From the NCBI GenBank assembly GCA_025201765.1, contig MU623396.1:124001-188000 (forward strand): a stretch of 64,000 nucleotides of DNA, read 5' to 3'. This document shows positions 58,198 to 64,000 of this stretch, piece by piece. Under the pieces are notes generated by a model. It saw only the letters and a program-made list of their open reading frames with translations, did not search any database and was not told where the DNA came from. The position numbers and the translations under genes are program-made. The first letter of the stretch is position 1. Each line of letters begins with the position of its first letter. This stretch comes from Daldinia sp. FL1419. Taxonomy: Eukaryota; Ascomycota; Sordariomycetes; Xylariales; Hypoxylaceae.

Positions 58198-59998
58198 GCG
58201 GTGAGGTAGAAACTCAACATGACTATCTGCTGTGATCTATCTCGTGGTATATATGCTTCAACAGCCCGGACTGTATAGCCCAGCAGAATGCCAGACAAAC
58301 CAAGATGACGCCATCAAAGTGGCCCAATATTTTCCAAGTCCTAGAGTAAAGCCTAACATTGTAGGATAGCTGAGATGATGGAGATACTGATCTGCAAGCT
58401 GAAGTATTGGGTCATGCTACCGCTGCAGAAGCGGAACCCAAGGCGATGCAGCCTGGGGGCTCACCTCCAGAGATCCGCAAAGATTCTGGGTATAGATATT
58501 ACCGAAAACAGCGGCCAAGGCGCGATATTATTGGGCAATGCTATACTGAGTAACGGTTATCGTAAGGCACTGCAGATGTTTACAACATTTCCAAGCAAAT
58601 ATTACAGGCTTAAGCACGTTCGACCGCAACATAAGTCTAAAGGGTTCACTTGAACGGAACTATACTGCGAACAGCTATACAAGATACTGTCAAGCTTACA
58701 TTTTTAAGATTGCGTTATTCACGTCGGGATCCCAACTAATGCGTGATTATCTGAATAAGGAGAATACATCACCCTGTAAGCCGCGAAACCAACTTAGCAA
58801 GGTATTTACTTTCTCGGGGAGCTTCTCTCTCCTCCTTTAGGAGATTCCTGCATTCAAGGGCAGAAAAGGTAAAAGTCCTAGATGCTATCCCATGGTCCTC
58901 GAGCGTTGGGTTGTTAGTTAGACTTGGCATTTCCAGGAACCAGCTAATAACTCCATCTCATAGGATAGCGAGCGAACTTTTGATAAATCCACCAATTTTA
59001 AAAATCTTACATGACTATTATTATCGTGAATAAGCATCAGCCACGAGTCCTGCGCATACTAATAATGGTATAGATCAACATATTTTTACAGTATAGCAAT
59101 CAACTAAGAGGAAGAAGCCTTCGTGGGTCCATTTACTTAGCGCGGGTATACAACGGGTCCTCGTCACGATTGAAGCTCTATAAAACACTATAACTAGTCC
59201 TAGTCTTATATAGACAAGACTGGCACCTGCGAAACAATATAATCTCAGGTATCTAGGTAGGTAGGTAGGTACTTGTGTGGCATTTTATATCGGCGATAAC
59301 ATACCTAAGATACATAGTACCTAGTTAGGTTAATTGGGTACTTAGGTACTTAGGTAATAATAACTGAATAACTGCCCGCAATACAATAAGCCTTCGTTCG
59401 AGTACCCCTCGACTAGACTATTCACTATGCAACATTTATTCTGCACAAAATCGCAACCTTACATAGGTAGATTGAAGATAAACGATCACATGTAAAAAGA
59501 AACACTAGTATTGGATCGCATCTTCAATTCAATCCACAAGCTCGGATTGGTTGCACTGCGTCATAGGTATCCCTCTGCGTAACCTCAGTGCGTATCGATA
59601 GGCATCGCTAGCGCATCCAAATCTCGCAGGTCCCGGCTCCCTTTTACGTTTAAGCCGAGCAGCATGTGCAACTTGCCGAGGCCGAACCAATTCAGCCATC
59701 AGCCATCAGCCATCGTCATTCTCCAACCCGGTTCCCGAAAATGGTATTCCTTCTCACCTAGGTACTCTTAACCAATACTTTGTAGCTTATACTTATTACT
59801 ATTGTTGTAAAATAAATCCAAAATAATTACCTGTAATTCAAACCAATGACCCGGTAACATCTCGAAGCGCATCCTTCCTTTCATTCCCCCCCCAAAGTCG
59901 CCGCCGTTCCTCTGTCCTTTGTACCGCGGCGACGCGAAACCCGACCGAGCTTACCTCTCCTCTCCTCTCTTAACCCCCCGAAACCAACAAACACCAAG
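58198..59998. other. Intergenic region between M13 peptidase and PXMP4-like genes
   Basis: Divergent promoter region of about 1.8 kb. Contains motif clusters at 59252-59272 and 59310-59356, a threefold tandem of CAGCCAT at 59693-59713 and a CT-rich tract (CTCTCCTCTCCTCTC near 59954-59969) just before the PXMP4-like start. An open stretch at 58375-58653 has no family likeness. Confidence 0.5.
59693..59713. repeat. Threefold tandem of CAGCCAT
   Basis: Three perfect 7-nt units, in the promoter-side region of the PXMP4-like gene. Confidence 0.75.
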
Positions 59999-60694
59999 AT
60001 GGAACCGCCATCCCCTTCAACCCTCGAAGGCCTCAAGGCCGCAGTCGAGCAAGTAATCCTAAACCCGGCGTACCACGACCTCCTCGCCGTCGTAAAAGGG
60101 GCACGCAACGGCGCCGTCTACGGGGCCAAAGTGCGCTTCCCGCACGCGCTGGTCATGGTCTTCTTATTCCGATCCGGCACCCTTCGAGAAAAAGCCTCGC
60201 TGGTAATACGCGCGACGCGCACGCACGCGCAGAACCTGGCGCGCTTCGCCGTTATATACAAGCTGGTATGCTTCCTGCTAAAGCGATACGGGCCAACGCC
60301 CGGGAAGTCTGGGCCGTACGACTCGTTTATGGCGGGCTTGGTGGGCGGGTACTTTGTGTTTGGCGGGAGGTCGCGACGCACCGGAAAGATACCAAGTGTC
60401 AACCAGCAGATTGTGATATACGTCTTTGCGCGTGTCGTCCTAGCTCTCGCGCGGCTCGCCGTCAAGCCCGAAGGCGGCACAGGGTTGCCGTTGATATCGC
60501 GGCAGGGCGTCTCCGAATCTATAACGCGGTACGCCTGGCCCGTATTCGCATCGCTATCGTGGGCTAGTGTAATGCACCTATTCCGTTATCACCCCGACGA
60601 CTTACAACCGTCGCTTCGTGGCAGCATGACATATATCTACCAGCAGTCCGACCACTGGGACAGTCTAAGGAATTTTATTTGGCATAATAAGTAG
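59999..60694 (+). CDS. PXMP4: Peroxisomal membrane protein 4 (PXMP4/PMP24), Tim17-family
   Basis: Single-exon gene, 231 residues. The sequence follows the PXMP4 pattern: LEGLKAAVEQVILNP, LAVVKGARNGAVYGAKVRFPHALVM, FLFRSGTLREKASLVIRATR, THAQNLARFAVIYKLVCFLL, a Gly-rich helix AGLVGGYFVFGG, and a C-terminal segment ending YIYQQSDHWDSLRNF. These are small integral proteins of the peroxisomal membrane related to Tim17/22/23; their biochemical role is not settled. The ATG at 59999 is preceded by AAG (purine at -3). GC content is higher than in neighbouring intergenic DNA, as expected for a conserved gene. Confidence 0.92.
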   Translation: MEPPSPSTLEGLKAAVEQVILNPAYHDLLAVVKGARNGAVYGAKVRFPHALVMVFLFRSGTLREKASLVIRATRTHAQNLARFAVIYKLVCFLLKRYGPTPGKSGPYDSFMAGLVGGYFVFGGRSRRTGKIPSVNQQIVIYVFARVVLALARLAVKPEGGTGLPLISRQGVSESITRYAWPVFASLSWASVMHLFRYHPDDLQPSLRGSMTYIYQQSDHWDSLRNFIWHNK

Positions 60695-61247
60695 CGAGCT
60701 CAGAATACGGAACGATAGCAGCGCATTGGGGAGATCCAGTCAAGGCTCTCCCGTTATACGATATCATTTGAGGCGTTTATGTTGAATTCTTGGATGTTAT
60801 ATTTACACATGTACGGGTGTACGCATTTAGCTTGGGTAAACAGCTTGGTTGGCATCGATGACGCGAGCAGTATGGTCGGAGATGGGTATTCTTTAGCTAG
60901 ACGGGCATCATATGTAGTATTGGTGCATTATTGCATTTGACTAGATTCAGCCCGACCTCGTTTGCTGACATAGATTGCTCTACCCGTCTAAAAATCACCT
61001 TTGGGTAGCCATTGATGTACATAGCAGTAGTAAAAAGAGCCGGAAAATCCAGAGCGATCGACGATTATTCAGGAGGGTATGGGTTCGCAGATCCATCTTG
61101 GCATGCTACGTGGAAGAGGGTTTAGGAGCTTTGGCAATGAAGCTTTACCTAACAGAGATATGTTAGATTATCAATTCAACGTCAAATATCTTAGTTATAT
61201 TTTTCTGATTTTGTTTCTTTTCTCTATGCCGACCTCTATTCTATATT
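60695..61247. other. Intergenic region between convergent PXMP4-like and GT69 genes
   Basis: 3' flanks of both genes. No gene or repeat seen. Confidence 0.5.
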
Positions 61248-62572
61248 TTATAGGTGCATCCATCCGTTGGACCACATTATTTGCATTTCGTTTATGAGGC
61301 ATGCTTCTCCCGGCTCGTACCGTTGCAGACCCCCATCAGGGGCTTCTAGCTTCCATTGTTCTAGCCGGGTCTGTACAACTCGATTCTCCAGCCGAGACTG
61401 GATGGCGACGTGCCAGCCGTTAAGGCGATTAACCCACGCCCCTACAACCGTCCAGAAAGGATTAGGGAATCGATTTGTTCTAACCTGATGATATGCGTTG
61501 GCATCATAGGCGACGCGAACGTTTGGGTTAAGCCATACGCCCTTCTCCGCCGTAAGGTAGTTGTCAGCATGGATTAAACAGCATTCTGAACCCTCGAGGT
61601 GAAAATCTGCCAAACTATCGTCGATGCCACGGAATTGGAGAGGTGGATTGGCATAAAAAGGAGCCGCATCGAATACTACAATTCCGTTCCAACATGAGGT
61701 TACAGGGATAGGCGCATTGCGCTCGGCTGCCGCCCTGGCGACGGGGGATTGAAACCAAGGCCAATGCAAGGAAATGGTCTTTAGGCCCAGGTCGTCCCGC
61801 AGGGCAAATGTGTCGTAGTATAAAGGTGCTACCTTGTAATCCATGGCACATGCAGCGGCATAGTTATTGTCGCGGGTGTTGAACAGTGTGACGATATCGT
61901 CGGTCTAGATCATTCCACGTTAGCCGTCGACTTGTCACAGAAATACATCCGCACAAGATCATGTGAGCCTACGTCAAAGACAACATCATTTAGCCAGAGA
62001 ACCTTGTCAAACTCTCTTCCTTCACTCTGCAGCTGCTTAAGCGGTTCCATTGCATGGTTTCGAACCTTGGAAAGGTAAGGTATCCTGCGCAGTTCGAATT
62101 GACTTTCGGCAGCATTCCAAATCCACCCGGGTTCCCGCGCGCCTGGCGGAGGTCGAGTATCGATTTCTTCTAACTGCTCCCATACCGTCATTCCCAATCT
62201 GATCGTATTAGAAGCATCTTTCTGATCGAGAGCCGCTTTTAAGTCCATTAACGCCTCTTTTGTTTCATCTTGGGATCCTGATTCGATGGCCGATACGTAG
62301 ACGTTGTCCGGACCGAAGAAGTCGACTAAATCCAACACCGCTTGATTCCATCTTGATCGCAGTATCGGTTCGGTGTTGCGGTGTACCGATGCAATGAATA
62401 CACTGGTATTCCTCGGAGGAGGGGCGGATCGTCGGTCGATGGTTAGGTTCTCGCGATAAGTATCGGGGCGGTGGCGTATTAGGCATATGGCGTCGATAGA
62501 GAATAGGAAAAACAAGACGAAGAGAAGTGGGCGCAGGTAATTACGCCTAAAGCGGCGATACTTGATGAGCAT
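61248..62572 (-). CDS. GT69 alpha-1,3-mannosyltransferase (CAP59/CMT1-like)
   Basis: Type II Golgi membrane glycosyltransferase of the family that includes Cryptococcus CMT1 and CAP59, which add mannose in wall or capsule glycans. Exons 61973-62572 and 61248-61904 (68-nt intron) give 418 residues. A short basic N-terminus is followed by one membrane helix (YLRPLLFVLFFLFSIDAICL). The catalytic region includes VFIASVHRNTEPILRSRWN, RRIPYLSKVRNHAMEPL, KVLWLNDVVFD (a DxD-like site near the splice), DIVTLFNTRDNNYAAACAMD, PVTSCWNGIVVFDAAPF and GSECCLIHADNY. This order is typical of GT69. Acceptor substrate unknown. Confidence 0.9.
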
Positions 62573-63858
62573 CTAGAAAAAATATAATTGCCTCTCAAGG
62601 CAGAGAGAACTATCTGCACACAAAGGAAATGGAGCAAAGGAGGGACTGGTAGGTTTCTGGTAAAAATTATAACATTATTGAATAAAGGATAGCTGTCTCT
62701 CCGTCGACCCCCGTTCCAGATGAAGCGAACAAAGTGTGAAGATAGATCATGGGATCCTCGACGACTACCTACTCCTGTTATTGTATAAGTTACTCCATTA
62801 AAATAACCAAAGGGCCGCAACTTGTAGAAATGCCATGGAACCATGAGCCAAGGGGCTGCGTAAGTATTTTAGTGACGCTCGGCGTTTAAAGCCAAGGTGA
62901 GGGCGTCGAATAAAAAGGTGTCGAGCCTTTTACGAAGCTTCCACGGTTAGCCCAGGGTACCATTCCTAAGCCATTCTTAGGTAGATTACATAGTAAGTAC
63001 CTTGCATAGGTACCTCTTATTGAAATGCGCAGCAGGGGAAATAGCAGCCCCCCTGAGCCCGGGCTTTTCGTAAGGGCTTTTTGAATCTAGAACATGTTGC
63101 CGTAAGATTGGGGTCGAAAAAGCTGACTTGATTAAGACAGAATATGGAACTAATTTGTTACATTGTTGCAGGGAGGTACTTCCGTATTTAGTGGAATTAA
63201 GCTTGGTAAACCTTGGGACTAACTATGCAATATTAGAAGAACATGTTTTGCAGCTGCCGCTAACTACCCGAATTTAGAGGTTACGCATTAGGTAAAAACG
63301 CATCCCGGTTACGCATACCGACCCAATGGCTTGGGTAGGGTGTGTACCGCGATGGAAGGCAAGCTTGAGGCAACCTAAAGACTGGAGGTTTGCATAGTAG
63401 GTATCTACCTAATGTTACATAGGAAGGTATTATCAGTATCGCCTTCCATACTTTTTAATCAATTAGGTATGTACATGAGGTAGTGTAGTTTATCGCGTCT
63501 ATCATTTCTCGGTTGATCGGATCTATACGCGGATACGTACCTAGGTACTACCTATGACTAAATACATCCTCTAAAATACTACGTTAATTGATTGCTAAGT
63601 GCAACGCTTCGCCGGAAAGTCCTGTAGTATCAGGTCGTGATTGCCGACAATAGCATATAGCGGTCTATACGTTGTACATGTTAGTATTGAAACTGACGCC
63701 ATCGGAACGGTTTGACTTCCAAGAATATAATTGTGGGGGGTTGGCATCCCTATGTACCTACCTGCATTTATCTAAACCTTTGTAGAACAAGCCGAAATCA
63801 ACTCCAAGCTTTCTCTCCCACATATATCTTTCAGAATATACATGAGAAATTTGAAAAC
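62573..63858. other. Intergenic region upstream of GT69 and the methyltransferase
   Basis: Divergent promoter region. TACCTA/TAGGTA motifs at 62979-62985, 63009-63014, 63398-63412 and 63537-63556. No coding sequence seen. Confidence 0.5.
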
Positions 63859-64000
63859 ATGACATCGCACACCAGCAATCTTCCCGCAGCTGCGGAAGAA
63901 GGTTTTAAAGATGCCGCTTCATACGACGCATATCGCCCCTCCTACCCTCCAGAGGCCGTTGATAAGTTCCTCGATAAGTTGAAGATCGCGCAGCAATTTG
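63859..64000 (+). CDS. SAM-dependent methyltransferase, N-terminal fragment (cut by window edge)
   Basis: Only 47 residues are inside the window. They read TSHTSNLPAAAEEGF and then KDAASYDAYRPSYPPEAVDK, a pattern found at the start of fungal class I methyltransferases of the UbiE/Methyltransf_11 type, where YDxxRPSYP precedes the SAM-binding core. The core itself lies beyond the edge. The substrate cannot be told. Confidence 0.6.
   Translation, partial: MTSHTSNLPAAAEEGFKDAASYDAYRPSYPPEAVDKFLDKLKIAQQF

Noticed and set aside
58375..58653. 92-codon plus-strand frame
   Set aside because: No recognised motif; lies in the promoter region of two divergent genes; length is within chance.
1..64000. 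CRISPR arrays, prokaryotic operons, insertion sequences
   Set aside because: No regularly spaced repeats; spliced genes show this is eukaryotic DNA.

Overview
The window is nuclear DNA of a filamentous ascomycete (Pezizomycotina, most likely Sordariomycetes; Xylariales is a guess). The evidence is genes split by many 46-150 nt GT..AG introns with CTAAC/CTAAT-type branch points, long intergenic gaps, and fungal families: ABCC transporter, GT69 mannosyltransferase, tannase, DUF7025-AAA ATPase, DHN-melanin naphthol reductase, fungal CorA-like protein. There is no operon-like order, no CRISPR array and no rRNA or convincing tRNA. I built spliced models by hand. Apart from the Sec14 gene and the 5' end of the M13 peptidase, every model stays in frame through all exons and ends at a natural stop.

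Layout. 1-1113 (-): Sec14-type lipid transfer protein, cut by the window edge. 2818-4746 (+): flavin monooxygenase. 5280-10245 (+): 13-exon ABCC transporter. 10540-11421 (-): secreted DUF4360-like protein. 14622-16481 (+): tannase/feruloyl esterase. 16956-18214 (+): acyl-CoA thioesterase. 18465-20170 (-): salicylate-hydroxylase-like FAD monooxygenase. 20887-21490: a MITE-like element. 21879-23733 (-): cytochrome P450. 24341-26428 (-): AAA ATPase. 28421-29662 (-): trihydroxynaphthalene reductase.

32458-33363 (-): F-box protein. 33812-35043 (-): R3H protein. 35832-36970 (-): PQ-loop protein. 37760-39103 (+): WRAP53/TCAB1-like WD protein. 39377-42160 (-): Zip2/SHOC1-like meiotic protein. 43028-43707 (+): tetraspan protein. 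44686-45899 (+): FAH-family hydrolase. 46793-49898 (+): protein kinase with a long C-terminal repeat-like region. 50028-51645 (-): CorA-like protein. 52934-55443 (+): amino acid permease. 55674-58110 (-): M13 metallopeptidase. 59999-60694 (+): PXMP4-like peroxisomal protein. 61248-62572 (-): GT69 mannosyltransferase. 63859-64000 (+): start of a methyltransferase.

How the genes may work together. The left third (about 2.8-24 kb) is rich in oxidative and export functions (flavin monooxygenase, ABC exporter, tannase, thioesterase, FAD hydroxylase, P450). With the FAH hydrolase at 45 kb this fits uptake, modification or detoxification of plant aromatics, but no polyketide, peptide or terpene synthase core is present, so I do not call a biosynthetic cluster. 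The right two thirds mixes housekeeping genes (R3H, WRAP53-like, Zip2, PXMP4, GT69) with accessory ones. The most unusual material is the non-RD kinase with its C-terminal region facing a CorA-like membrane gene, a TACCTA/TAGGTA motif scattered through the non-coding DNA, two adjacent perfect hairpins, an 18-bp perfect palindrome next to a start codon, and several exon oddities (start-codon-only exon, frame-preserving intron, frame-preserving alternative acceptor).
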